A stretch of DNA of 64,000 nucleotides from Tersicoccus phoenicis (GTDB taxonomy: Bacteria; Actinomycetota; Actinomycetes; Actinomycetales; Micrococcaceae): positions 124,001-188,000 of the forward strand of contig NZ_MRDE01000016.1 in NCBI RefSeq assembly GCF_001968835.1. The letters run 5' to 3'. A program made the translations under genes and the position numbers. Below, piece by piece: positions 1-8,197 of this stretch (its first letter is position 1; the number at the start of each line of letters is the position of its first letter). The notes under the pieces were generated by a model. That model was not told the DNA's origin, made no database searches, and saw only the letters and a program-made list of their open reading frames with translations.

Positions 1-1035
1 CCCCGTGGGCCGGGAGTGGCCCTCGGCCGAACCGGCGGCACCGGCGGCACCGGGGACCGGACCGGTGTCCGCGTCCCCGGTCGCGTCCCCGGTCGAGCGG
101 GACACGGTCGCCGTCGAAGCACCGCCGGCCGAGCGGGCCGAACGCGCCGAACCGGCGACCTCGGCCTCCACCTCGGCCCGCGCATCCGCACCCGACTCGA
201 CGGCGTCCGCCCCGGCCGTGGCGGGCGTCCACACCCGCAGCAGCAGCAGGACCGCCACGATGGAGACCAGGCTGGCGAGGACGTCGGTCAGCTCGACCAC
301 GAAGAAGTTGGACGTCAGGAACTGGACCACGGCGAAGGTCACGCCACCGACGACGGCGGCCGGCCAGGTCTGCCGCACACCGCGGCGCCCGTCGACGAGC
401 AGCACCAGCAGGAGCGGGACGAGGAGGGCGAGGAACGGGGTCTGCCGGCCGGCCATGGCGGAGACCGTGCCGAGCGGGATCCCGGTGACGCCGCTGAGCG
501 CGATCACCGGGGACGCCATGGCCCCGAAGGCCACCGGGGCGGTGTTGGCCAGCAGCGAGACCATGGCCGACTTGAGCGGCTTCATCCCGGCCGCCATCAG
601 CATCGCCGCGGTGATCGCCACCGGCGCACCGAATCCGGCGAGCGCCTCGAGCAGCGCGCCGAAGCAGAAGGCGATCAGGACGGCCAGGATGCGCAGATCG
701 CTCGAGATGGACCGGATGGTGGCGCCGAGCACGTCGAACCAGCGCGAGGCGACCGTGAGTTGGTAGACCCAGAGCGCATTGATCAGGATCCACAGGATCG
801 GGAAGATCCCGTAGAAGGCGCCCTCCGCCGTGGCCGAGAGCGTCTGCCCGACCGGCATCCGCCACAGCACCACGGCGAGGAGGATGGACAGGACGAGGCT
901 GGCCACCGCCGCTTTCCACGCCTTGGTCCGGAACACCCCGAGCATCACGAACAGCAGGAGCAGGGGCAGGGCCGCAACGAGGGCGGACAGGGGCAGCGAC
1001 CCGAGCGGGTCCACGAGCTGCTGGAAGGTGGTCAC
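1..1035 (-). CDS. lldP: L-lactate permease (LctP family), 3' end cut by window edge
   Basis: Proton-coupled uptake of L-lactate and related 2-hydroxyacids across the cytoplasmic membrane. Reading from the GTG at 1035, the 345 visible codons give a strongly hydrophobic protein with many membrane segments. Landmarks are the early WILINALWVY segment and the stretch FGALLEALAGFGAPVAITAA, which is characteristic of LctP/GlcA permeases. Family members are about 500-560 residues, so the C-terminal third lies outside the window. The GTG is chosen because AAAGGAG sits five bases upstream and the hydrophobic region begins shortly after. The end of the visible part (about residue 285 on) is a low-complexity, Ala/Gly/Asp/Glu-rich loop. 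An LldR-like operator lies about 115 bases upstream. Family assignment is firm; lactate versus glycolate specificity is not readable. Confidence 0.88.
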   Translation of the reverse strand, partial: MTTFQQLVDPLGSLPLSALVAALPLLLLFVMLGVFRTKAWKAAVASLVLSILLAVVLWRMPVGQTLSATAEGAFYGIFPILWILINALWVYQLTVASRWFDVLGATIRSISSDLRILAVLIAFCFGALLEALAGFGAPVAITAAMLMAAGMKPLKSAMVSLLANTAPVAFGAMASPVIALSGVTGIPLGTVSAMAGRQTPFLALLVPLLLVLLVDGRRGVRQTWPAAVVGGVTFAVVQFLTSNFFVVELTDVLASLVSIVAVLLLLRVWTPATAGADAVESGADARAEVEAEVAGSARSARSAGGASTATVSRSTGDATGDADTGPVPGAAGAAGSAEGHSRPTG

Positions 1036-1147
1036 ACGGGCTCCTTTGCCGATGTTCGCCGGGACGGGCCGCGAGCGCGGCTTCTCGGATGGTGGAGTCA
1101 CCATTCCGAGTCAGTCGAACGCTAGATGTAACGCAGATCATAGTCAA

Positions 1148-1158
1148 TGGTCGGACCA
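1148..1158. promoter_or_regulatory. Putative LldR/FadR-type GntR operator (TGGTCGGACCA)
   Basis: A perfect 11-bp palindrome TGGTCGGACCA lies between the divergent lactate permease and DUF2332 genes. It fits the TNGTNNNACNA pattern described for LldR- and PdhR-like GntR regulators. Its place upstream of a lactate permease supports lactate-responsive control. The regulator gene itself is not in the window. Confidence 0.5.
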
Positions 1159-1224
1159 CAAGGCGGACTACGCGCTGTTACCCGTGCCGCGGCCAACTCG
1201 CCTCCGCAGGCGGAGAATCGACCC

Positions 1225-2313
1225 ATGACGAGCACGCTGTTGACCGACGTCGCCACCCACTTCCGGAACCAGGGGACGGCGTGCGGTCGGCTCGGCTCCC
1301 CGCTCTACGCCACGCTGCTGCCCCGGCTCGCCGATGATCTGCTCGACGGCGGCCCGACCGCGGCGGTGATCGCCGGTCACGAGACACGACCCGAGTCCGA
1401 TGCGCTCTCCCTCCGGCTCCTGGGCACGGCGCATCGGCTGGCCCTGGCCGGGCGGGCCCCCGCCCTGGCGGCGCATCTGCCCAGCTGCGGCGGCGGCGAC
1501 GACGTCGAAGCCGCCTGGGTCGCGCTGCGCGAACTGCTGGAAACCCAGCGGGACGCCCTGCGCCAGGGCCTGGACCTGGCTCCCCAGACGAACGAGGTGG
1601 GCCGTTCCGCCGCCCTGCTCGGCGGGCTGCTCACCGTGCTCGGACGGGGCGACGTCGACCCGCGCACGCCGGTCCGGCTGTACGAGCTGGGCACCTCCGG
1701 GGGCCTGAACCTGCGGGCCGATCACTACCGGTACACGGATGACGACGGCGCCGGTTGGGGCCCGGTCGACTCCCCCGTCCGTCTCTCCGGGGCCTGGACG
1801 TCGGTCCCCGCGGGCGCGCCGGACCGCGTCCACGTCGTCGAACGCGTCGGCGGCGACCTGAACCCGATCGATGCCGCCACGGACGAGGGTGCACTGCGGC
1901 TGATGTCGTTCGTGTGGCCGGACCAGAGCGCCCGGATGGGGCGGCTGCGCGGGGCGATCGACGTCGCCCACCGGGTGCCGGCCCGGCTCGAGCGGGTCAG
2001 CGCCCTGCCGTTCATCGAGGGCATCGAACCCCGGGCCGGGTCCTTGACCGTGCTCTGGCACTCCGTGATGTGGCAGTACATCGAACCGCAGGAGGCCGCC
2101 AACAGCGCGGCGGCGATCGACCGGATCGGTGCCCGGGCCACCGCGGCGGCGCCGTTCCTGCACCTGGCGATGGAACCGGGCGACCGGTTCCGGCACGGCT
2201 TCCCGGTGACCGGCCGGCTGTGGCACGGCGCCGGCGACGATGACGCCGTCCGGGTCCTCGGCACCGCGCCGGCGCACGGCATCCCGACCCGGTGGGAAAC
2301 GGCACAACGCTGA
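1225..2313 (+). CDS. DUF2332 domain-containing protein
   Basis: An uncharacterised cytosolic protein of 362 residues, the usual length for DUF2332. Family hallmarks are YELGTSGGLNLRADHY around residue 155 and VLWHSVMWQYI near residue 280. The first resembles the glycine-rich loop of Rossmann-like or methyltransferase-like folds, but no catalytic activity is established. The ATG at 1225 is preferred over in-frame starts further upstream because a purine-rich GGCGGAG box precedes it and the family begins with a short helical segment. It is transcribed divergently from the lactate permease and converges with the urate permease gene. No functional link to either is visible. Confidence 0.8.
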   Translation: MTSTLLTDVATHFRNQGTACGRLGSPLYATLLPRLADDLLDGGPTAAVIAGHETRPESDALSLRLLGTAHRLALAGRAPALAAHLPSCGGGDDVEAAWVALRELLETQRDALRQGLDLAPQTNEVGRSAALLGGLLTVLGRGDVDPRTPVRLYELGTSGGLNLRADHYRYTDDDGAGWGPVDSPVRLSGAWTSVPAGAPDRVHVVERVGGDLNPIDAATDEGALRLMSFVWPDQSARMGRLRGAIDVAHRVPARLERVSALPFIEGIEPRAGSLTVLWHSVMWQYIEPQEAANSAAAIDRIGARATAAAPFLHLAMEPGDRFRHGFPVTGRLWHGAGDDDAVRVLGTAPAHGIPTRWETAQR

Positions 2314-2320
2314 TCAGTCC

Positions 2321-2350
2321 AGCACTGATCAGCACAGCACTGATCAGCAC
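2321..2350. repeat. 15-bp tandem duplication AGCACTGATCAGCAC
   Basis: Two head-to-tail copies at 2321-2335 and 2336-2350, each holding the palindrome TGATCA, follow directly after the DUF2332 stop codon. Diverged flanking copies extend the patch on both sides. It may be a slippage product or part of a degenerate terminator. Confidence 0.7.
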
Positions 2351-2419
2351 AGCCCTACCGGCACAGCACTGACCGGCCGCCGCGATGGGAGCGACGGCCG
2401 GTCAGGAGGCTGGGTCTTC

Positions 2420-2470
2420 TCAGCGCGCGGTGTTCCTCAGCGCGCGGTGTTCCTCAGTGCGCGGTGTTCC
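2420..2470. repeat. 17-bp tandem repeat running into the permease 3' end
   Basis: Three copies of TCAGCGCGCGGTGTTCC at 2420-2436, 2437-2453 and 2454-2470; the third has one change (TCAGTGCGC...). The third copy contains the stop codon (TGA at 2456-2454) and last codons of the permease, so the array looks like duplication of the gene's own 3' tail. Confidence 0.8.
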
Positions 2471-3992
2471 CGTTGCGGGGCACGCGCTGGATCGCTCCCG
2501 TCTTCACCGCCTCGTCGAACACCGCCGGCGTGACCACCTCGACCACGTTGCCGTCCTTGTCCATCAGCTTCCCGCCCTGGAAGTAGTCGCCCTCCTCCAG
2601 CGCCTCGAGCTCGTCGTCACGGACCATCCGCACCGGTCCCGCGGCGAACACCGAGGCGTCCGGCGTGTTCCCCGCAGTGATCACGTTGAACAGGATGTTG
2701 AGCAGGATAGCCATGATCGCGGCCGAGCTGATGCCCGAGTCGAAGATGGTGGCGAACCAGTCCGGGAACTTGTCGTAGATGGTGGGCCTGACGATCGGCA
2801 GCATGCCGAAGCCCAGGGACACCGCCACGATCACCAGGTTGAGGTTGTTCCGGTACTCGACCTTCGCCAGCGTGCGGATCCCGCTGGCGGCGACGGTGCC
2901 GAACAGGACGACGCCCGCACCGCCGAGCACCGGGTACGGGATGGCGGCGACGATCCGGCCGACCACGGGCACCAGCCCCAGCACCACCAGGATGACGCCG
3001 CCGGCGGTCACGACGAAACGGCTCTTGACCCCGGTGATGGCCACCAGGCCCACGTTCTGGGCGAAGGCGCTCTGCGTGAACCCGTTGAACACCGGCGCGA
3101 CCGTGGAGGCCAGCATGTCGGCGCGCAGACCGTTGCCGACCCGGCGGGCATCCACCCGGGAGCCGGCGATCTCCCCCACGGCCAGAATGTCCGCCGTCGT
3201 CTCGGTCATGATCACCAGCACCACGATCACCATCGAGATGGTGCCGGCGACCGGGACGGTCGGCAGCCCGAACGCGAAGGGCTGCGGGAAGGCAACGACG
3301 GCGCCCGTCCCGACCTTGGAGAAGTCGGCCATGCCGGTGACCGCGGCGATGACCGTGCCGATGATCAGGCCGAGCAGGATCGAGAGCCGGGAGATGGCGG
3401 CGCTGCCGACCTTGGAGAGCAGCATGATGATCAGCAGCGTCAGCCCGGCCATCCCGAGGTTGGCCACGCTGCCGTAGTCGGGTGCCTTCGCGTTGTTGCC
3501 CATGATCCAGTTGCCCGCGACCGGCAGCAGGGACAGGCCGATCGCGGTGATCACGACGCCGTTGACCACGGGCGGGAAGAGGTGGACGACCATGGAGAAG
3601 AACGGGGTGATGAGCAGGCCGATCAGCGAGGCGATCAACACCGCGCCGAAGGCCGCCGGCAGTCCGCCACCGCCGGTGACGATGGCGGTCAGGGTGGCTA
3701 CCGACGCGAACGAGGTGCCCTGGACGAGCGGCAGCTGGGAGCCGAAGAACGGGATGCCGACGGTCTGCAGGATGGTGGCCAGACCACCGACGAAGAGGCA
3801 GCTGGCGATCAGCAGCGCGATCTGATCCGGCGTGACGCCGGCCGCGTTGCCGATGATGATCGGCGGGGCGATGATGCCGCCGTACATGGTCAGGACGTGC
3901 TGCAGGCCGTAGCCGAACGACTTGCCGACCGGCAGCCGCTCGTCCTCCGGGCGCGCCGGGGCCGACGCGCGGGTGGTGCGGGCAGAACTCAT
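2454..3992 (-). CDS. NCS2-family purine/urate permease
   Basis: Nucleobase:cation symporter-2 transporter (512 residues, about 12-14 hydrophobic segments) likely importing urate or xanthine to feed the adjacent uricase. Family features are QTVGIPFFGSQLPLVQGTSFA near residue 65, the NxxTPQ-like stretch around residues 285-310 (TETTADILAVGE, then NGFTQSAFAQNVGL) and a charged cytoplasmic tail. The ATG at 3992 has AGGAGG eight to nine bases upstream. It lies 64 bases after uricase on the same strand and is the last gene of the urate operon. The context favours urate over uracil, but the sequence alone does not prove substrate. Confidence 0.88.
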   Translation of the reverse strand: MSSARTTRASAPARPEDERLPVGKSFGYGLQHVLTMYGGIIAPPIIIGNAAGVTPDQIALLIASCLFVGGLATILQTVGIPFFGSQLPLVQGTSFASVATLTAIVTGGGGLPAAFGAVLIASLIGLLITPFFSMVVHLFPPVVNGVVITAIGLSLLPVAGNWIMGNNAKAPDYGSVANLGMAGLTLLIIMLLSKVGSAAISRLSILLGLIIGTVIAAVTGMADFSKVGTGAVVAFPQPFAFGLPTVPVAGTISMVIVVLVIMTETTADILAVGEIAGSRVDARRVGNGLRADMLASTVAPVFNGFTQSAFAQNVGLVAITGVKSRFVVTAGGVILVVLGLVPVVGRIVAAIPYPVLGGAGVVLFGTVAASGIRTLAKVEYRNNLNLVIVAVSLGFGMLPIVRPTIYDKFPDWFATIFDSGISSAAIMAILLNILFNVITAGNTPDASVFAAGPVRMVRDDELEALEEGDYFQGGKLMDKDGNVVEVVTPAVFDEAVKTGAIQRVPRNGNTAH

Positions 3993-4056
3993 GTGAGTGA
4001 ACCTCCTGGCGGTGGTCGGTGGGTGGACGTGGCCACCCACCGACCGGTGAACGGGA

Positions 4057-4962
4057 TCAGCAGAAGCCGGGAACGGTCGCCCAGACGGCGCTGGCGTCGT
4101 CGGCGTCCTCCCGGCGGATGGTGGCCTCGATGACGCCGTACGGACGGTCGGCGGCGTAGAAGACCACGTTGGGGTTGTCCAGGCCGGCGAAGGAGAGGTC
4201 GACGACGAAGTGGTGGTTGTTCGGCAGGGAGAGCTTGATCTCGGCGATCTCGGGGTGCGCCTCGAGCACCGCACTGCCCATGTCGAACATCGTCTGCTGC
4301 AGGGCGGTCGAGTACTTCTCGCCGAACTTCGCCAGCAGGATGGACGTCACGTCCGTGTACACCGCGTTGAAGTCCACGTCCGTGGTGGTGTACCGCCACC
4401 GGGCCTTCACGTCGGTGGACATGATCCGGTCGTCGGTCTCGGCCAGCGTGGTGTACGTGTCCTTCGGGTACCCCGCGAAGCCGGACCCCGTGGACTTGAG
4501 CACGGTCAGGTCTTCGACGCCCGCGATCACGGTGCGCTGCTGCCCGTCGGCGTGCACGACGGCGGTGCGTACCTCGCGGTTGTTGCGCACGAACGCGTGA
4601 TCGTGATCGTTGATCCGGTCCCAGGCGTACTGCTCGGCCGCCCAGCGACCGCCGGTGACCCAGTCGAAGTCGCCGATGAAGTGGTCGGCCAGCCGCAGCA
4701 ACAACTGCTCGGGAGAGCCGACACCTTCCCGCGCGAACGCGTAGACGGTGTTCTTCTGCGTGTCGGTGGGCACGACGTGCTCGTTGTTGCCCTCGGTGTG
4801 CGCCGAGAGGAAGTCACCGTGCAGCTGCGAGGTGACGTTCAGGTCCTCGATCGCGTGGCGCTCGGTGTCGCGGGTCACACGGACGACGCGCACCTCGGCC
4901 TTGCCGTACTGGTTCTGGCCCAGCACGATCCTGCCGGTCGCGTTGGTGTTCTGCGTGGTCAT
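4057..4962 (-). CDS. pucL: Urate oxidase (uricase)
   Basis: Cofactor-free oxidation of urate to 5-hydroxyisourate with release of hydrogen peroxide. The 301-residue protein has the two tandem T-fold halves of uricases. Motifs are LGQNQYGKAEVRV at the N-terminus with the catalytic Lys near residue 21, VPTDTQKNTVY with the catalytic Thr near residue 67, LKSTGSGFAGYPKD near residue 155, and LPNNHHFVVDLS with the late active-site His near residue 255. Length is normal. It starts three bases after the HIU hydrolase stop codon, so the two are probably translationally coupled. HIU hydrolase and OHCU decarboxylase directly upstream complete stereospecific conversion to S-allantoin. Confidence 0.97.
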   Translation of the reverse strand: MTTQNTNATGRIVLGQNQYGKAEVRVVRVTRDTERHAIEDLNVTSQLHGDFLSAHTEGNNEHVVPTDTQKNTVYAFAREGVGSPEQLLLRLADHFIGDFDWVTGGRWAAEQYAWDRINDHDHAFVRNNREVRTAVVHADGQQRTVIAGVEDLTVLKSTGSGFAGYPKDTYTTLAETDDRIMSTDVKARWRYTTTDVDFNAVYTDVTSILLAKFGEKYSTALQQTMFDMGSAVLEAHPEIAEIKLSLPNNHHFVVDLSFAGLDNPNVVFYAADRPYGVIEATIRREDADDASAVWATVPGFC

Positions 4963-4965
4963 GGT

Positions 4966-5307
4966 CTAGCTCCCTCGGTAGGTGGAATATGCGAACGGAC
5001 TGATGAGCAGCGGGACGTGATAGTGCTGCTCAGGATTCCGCAGGGAAAAGGCGAGCGAGACGAACGGGAAGAACGACTCCGTTCCGTTCCGCTCGAAGTA
5101 CTCGCCGGTGGCGAATTCGATGCGGTAGTCCCCCGCATCGAGCTTTTCGGGGCCGAGGTCCTTGACCCGGCCGTCCGCATCCGTCATTCCTCTGCCGATT
5201 TCCGTCCAGCCGTCGGCCCGCCGGGCCTCGAGCTGGACGCTCACACCGGCCGCCGGCTTGCCGGAGGCGGTGTCGAGAATATGGGTGGTGACGTGGCTGA
5301 CCGTCAT
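4966..5307 (-). CDS. pucM: 5-hydroxyisourate hydrolase (transthyretin-like)
   Basis: Hydrolyses 5-hydroxyisourate to OHCU, the second step of urate breakdown. The protein is 113 residues, typical of the family. It has the N-terminal signature SHVTTHILDTASGKPA with the active-site His, the central R of DYRIEFATGEYF, and the diagnostic C-terminal tetrapeptide YRGS that separates HIU hydrolases from hormone-carrying transthyretins. The ATG at 5307 overlaps the OHCU decarboxylase stop codon by four bases (ATGA), so the pair is translationally coupled. Confidence 0.97.
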   Translation of the reverse strand: MTVSHVTTHILDTASGKPAAGVSVQLEARRADGWTEIGRGMTDADGRVKDLGPEKLDAGDYRIEFATGEYFERNGTESFFPFVSLAFSLRNPEQHYHVPLLISPFAYSTYRGS

Positions 5308-5798
5308 GGCGTCACGATTCCTTCCAGGCGCAGCACGGCGATCTGGCGGAGCTGGTCCGCGATCACCGGCAGTTCTTCTTCGGGGGTGTGGTCCAGGCGC
5401 TCCTGCAGGACGGCGAGGATCTCCTCGGCGCTGCGGCCGGCCGCCCGGATCAGGAAGACCCGACCGAACTTCTCCTCGTAGGCGACGTTGCCCGCCCGCA
5501 GGCGCTCGGTCACGTCGGCGTCGACCACCAGGCCGGCCTGCTCGGACCGGGACAGGTTCGCCTCGGCGCTGCCGCCCTCCGCCCGCTGGCCGATGCGCGG
5601 GTGGTGCGCCAGCGCGCTCTCGAGCTCCGCGTCGGTGAAGGGGTCGGCGGCCCGGCGCGCCTGCGTCAGCAGCTCCTCGACGGAGGCGTACGGCCGGTGG
5701 TCCACCACCGCGTCGACCCAGCGGTCGATGTCGATGCACGGCCGCACGGCGGCCACGGCGGCGGTGTGGTCGAGTCCGTTGAACTCGGCGAGCTGCAT
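5304..5798 (-). CDS. uraD: OHCU decarboxylase
   Basis: Decarboxylates 2-oxo-4-hydroxy-4-carboxy-5-ureidoimidazoline to S-allantoin, the third step of urate oxidation. The 164-residue all-helical protein carries the family motif HHPRIG near residue 67, with the catalytic His, and the conserved EEKFGRVFLIRAAGRS segment near residue 110 that binds the substrate. It is the first gene of the urate operon. The upstream region has an AGGCTCTCC-type ribosome site on the message strand and an IclR-like palindrome about 70 bases before the start. Confidence 0.95.
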   Translation of the reverse strand: MQLAEFNGLDHTAAVAAVRPCIDIDRWVDAVVDHRPYASVEELLTQARRAADPFTDAELESALAHHPRIGQRAEGGSAEANLSRSEQAGLVVDADVTERLRAGNVAYEEKFGRVFLIRAAGRSAEEILAVLQERLDHTPEEELPVIADQLRQIAVLRLEGIVTP

Positions 5799-5863
5799 GG
5801 GGAGAGCCTCCTCGGCCGGACTCCGCCGGCCTCTCGATCGATGCGGTCGCCCGCCCTCATCGT

Positions 5864-5878
5864 TTCTACATCGTGGAA
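5864..5878. promoter_or_regulatory. Putative IclR/AllR-type operator upstream of the urate operon
   Basis: TTCTACATCGTGGAA is a near-perfect inverted repeat (TTCYAC-N3-GTRGAA, one mismatch) in a locally AT-rich patch upstream of uraD. A related half-site, GTGGAA, recurs at 9002-9016 before the malic enzyme gene. Control of allantoin and glyoxylate genes by IclR-family AllR proteins is known in Streptomyces. Assignment of this motif to such a regulator is my inference. The rest of 5799-6057 shows no gene. Confidence 0.42.
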
Positions 5879-6057
5879 TTATGTTTCCGCTGAGATAGTA
5901 GCGCAGCTCACACGTTCGTTGTCAAGAGCACGGGCGCAATGCACCCGGGTGGACCGTCGCGCGGCCGGATGAGACCGGGCCGGACCGGGCCGGACCGGAC
6001 GGGCGCGGCTGCGACGGCGGGCGCGACCGTCGCCGGCGTCAGTCCGGGGTCCCGGCG

Positions 6058-6960
6058 TCAGCTCGGGGGCGCCGGCGGCACCGAGAGCCGCAGCAGGTCC
6101 GCGACGGCACCGGACGGGCGCTGGCTGGGATGCCAGATGGCCCGAAGGGTGCGGGGCATGGTCAAGCCGACGACCGGGACGCGCACGAGGCGGCCCAGGT
6201 CCATGTCCTGGGCGACCGCCAGCACCGAGAGCACCGTCGCGCCGCCGGTCGCCCGCACCGTGTCCCGGACGGCCGCATTGCTGTCCAGAGTCTGCACCGG
6301 CGCGACGTGATCCGTCAGGACGTCGTCCAGGTGCCCGCGTGTGCCCGAGCCGATCTCGCGCAGGATGAGCGGGGTGCTCGCGAGCTCCTCGCGGCTGATG
6401 CCGTTCCGGCGTCGCGCCCAGGGATGATCAGGCGAGACGGCGACGACCAGCTCGTCGTGGGCGACGACGTGGGAGCGGACCGTCCGAGGCACCGAGGGGC
6501 CCTCTACGTAGCCGAGTTGCGCGCGTCCCTGGGTGACCGCCGCGATCGCCGCCTGCGAGTTGCCCGGGAGCACCTGCAGGGCCACGTCGGGGTGTTGACT
6601 GCGGAGCCTGACGGCCCACGTGGGAAGCAGCATCTCCGAGATGGTGCTGCTGGCGGCGACGGTGATCCGGTGCTGCGCGGACCGGACGCCGACCACGCCG
6701 TCGGCCAGGGCCCCTGCCGCCTGCATCACCTCCTGCGCCCAGGACAGCACCAGCTGACCGTCACCGGTCGGTCGGACCCCGGTGGACGAACGCTCGAAGA
6801 CCGCCACCCCCATCACCTTCTCCGCGGCACCGACCCGGGCGCTGACGGCCTGCTGGCTGATGCCCAGCCGACGCGCGGCCTCCCCCATGCTGCCGTAGGC
6901 CGCCGTCGTCGTCAGGGCCTGCAAGTGGTCCAGGGTCGGCACGCGGCTCAGCGAGGTCAT
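6058..6960 (-). CDS. LysR-family transcriptional regulator
   Basis: DNA-binding regulator of 300 residues. An N-terminal winged helix-turn-helix (about residues 8-65: LDHLQALTTTAAYGSMGEAA, then LGISQQAVSARV) is followed by a periplasmic-binding-protein-like effector domain (residues 95-290). The ATG at 6960 places the helix-turn-helix at the usual distance from the N-terminus; longer in-frame starts would add a basic, poorly conserved stretch and cut into the control region. It is divergent from the TDT transporter at 7052, and LysR regulators usually control the divergent neighbour. A candidate ACAA-N7-TTGT box lies between them. Confidence 0.9.
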   Translation of the reverse strand: MTSLSRVPTLDHLQALTTTAAYGSMGEAARRLGISQQAVSARVGAAEKVMGVAVFERSSTGVRPTGDGQLVLSWAQEVMQAAGALADGVVGVRSAQHRITVAASSTISEMLLPTWAVRLRSQHPDVALQVLPGNSQAAIAAVTQGRAQLGYVEGPSVPRTVRSHVVAHDELVVAVSPDHPWARRRNGISREELASTPLILREIGSGTRGHLDDVLTDHVAPVQTLDSNAAVRDTVRATGGATVLSVLAVAQDMDLGRLVRVPVVGLTMPRTLRAIWHPSQRPSGAVADLLRLSVPPAPPS

Positions 6961-6979
6961 CCCCGCATGATAGGCGGAC

Positions 6980-6994
6980 ACAACGCCCGTTTGT
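6980..6994. promoter_or_regulatory. Possible LysR-box in the LysR/TDT intergenic region
   Basis: ACAACGCCCGTTTGT has inverted ACAA/TTGT arms separated by seven bases, compatible with the T-N11-A form of LysR operators. It lies 20 bases before the LysR start and 58 bases before the transporter start. Support is position and symmetry only. Confidence 0.35.
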
Positions 6995-7051
6995 GAGCGG
7001 ACAACGACGGCCCGCCTACCGGACGGCGCCCGGCCGCGCCACGCTGGACTC

Positions 7052-8173
7052 ATGACCACCGTGCCCGCCGCCGTCCACCGGCCCTCGTCCGCCCCTCACG
7101 CCCGGCCCCGTCCGACGGTGCCCCCGGCCGGCCCGGGCTGGTACTCGTCGGTGATGGGCACGGGCATCCTCGCCACCCTCCTCGGGCGGGAGACCGGCCG
7201 GCTCCCGTTCCTGATCGTGCCCGCGGTCGCCCTGCTGGTCGTCGGCGTCGGCCTGCTGGTCGGCCTGACGTCCGCGTTCATGGTGCGGATCGCCCGCGAC
7301 CGGTCCGCCCTCACGTCCACCATCACCGACGCGTCGGTGGTGACGGCGTGGGGCACGGTGTCCATGGGGGTGCTCTCCATCGGCTCGGCGGTGCTGACCG
7401 TGGTGCCGCAGCTGGGCACCCCGGAGGCCACGCACTGGGCGGTGCCGGTGGACGTGGTGCTGTGGACCGCGGGCACCGCGCTCGGCGTGGTGACCGCCTT
7501 CGGGTTCGGTGCCGTGCTGATCAGACGGGACGTCGGGCACCCGATCCCCGCCTGGGGCCTGCCCATCGTGCCGCCGATGGTCTCCGCCACCACCGGCGCG
7601 GCGCTGGTCCCGCACGTCGCCGCCCCGCTCGGGCACCTGGCCCTGCTGGCCGTGACCATCGCGTGCTTCTGGCTCTCGCTGTTCCTCGGCGGGCTGGTGT
7701 TCGCGCTGGCGTATCACCACCACTGGACCGTCGGGACGCTGCCGATCCCGGCGTCGGCGTCGGCCTGGATCCCGCTGGGTGTCGTCGGCCAGTCGATGGC
7801 GGCCGCCCAGTCCATCGCCGCGCAGACCCGGTCCGTGCTCACCCCGGCCATGGCCGACGCCGGGCAGACCCTCGCGGACGTGTACGGCTTCGTCATGCTG
7901 GTGGTCGCGGTGCCCGTGGTGGCGTGGGCGCTCGCCATGACCATCCGCGGGTTCCGGGCGCGGATGCCGTTCAGCCCCGCCTGGTGGGCCCTGACCTTCC
8001 CCCTCGGCACCCTCGCCCTGGGCACCCGGATGCTCGGCCAGGCCACCGGCATCGGTGCCGTCAGCATCGTCGGCGCCGTCAGCATCGTCGGGCTGGCCTG
8101 CACGTGGACGCTGTGCGCGACGGCGACGCTGCGTGCCGTGTGGGAGCACCGACGGGCGGTGCCGGCGGCCTGA
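7052..8173 (+). CDS. TDT-family (SLAC1/TehA-like) transporter
   Basis: Integral membrane protein of 373 residues with about ten hydrophobic segments, assigned to the tellurite-resistance/dicarboxylate transporter superfamily. The segment GPGWYSSVMGTGILATLLG near residue 28 matches the family's N-terminal signature, and a conserved aromatic-rich PAWWALTFPLGTLALGTRML is near residue 308. Members export or import anions such as C4-dicarboxylates, sulfite or nitrate; the substrate here cannot be read. A short internal duplication (GAVSIV twice) lies near residue 337. Divergent pairing with a LysR gene suggests inducible expression. Proximity to malate genes makes a dicarboxylate plausible. Confidence 0.82.
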   Translation: MTTVPAAVHRPSSAPHARPRPTVPPAGPGWYSSVMGTGILATLLGRETGRLPFLIVPAVALLVVGVGLLVGLTSAFMVRIARDRSALTSTITDASVVTAWGTVSMGVLSIGSAVLTVVPQLGTPEATHWAVPVDVVLWTAGTALGVVTAFGFGAVLIRRDVGHPIPAWGLPIVPPMVSATTGAALVPHVAAPLGHLALLAVTIACFWLSLFLGGLVFALAYHHHWTVGTLPIPASASAWIPLGVVGQSMAAAQSIAAQTRSVLTPAMADAGQTLADVYGFVMLVVAVPVVAWALAMTIRGFRARMPFSPAWWALTFPLGTLALGTRMLGQATGIGAVSIVGAVSIVGLACTWTLCATATLRAVWEHRRAVPAA

Positions 8174-8197
8174 GGCCCGCGTCGGGCGAGCCCCGGT

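Noticed and set aside
2385-4133. 582-codon plus-strand open frame opposite the NCS2 permease
   Set aside because: The product is Asp/Arg/Gln/His-rich low-complexity sequence, the usual antisense image of a GC-rich membrane-protein gene; the minus-strand permease has clear family motifs.
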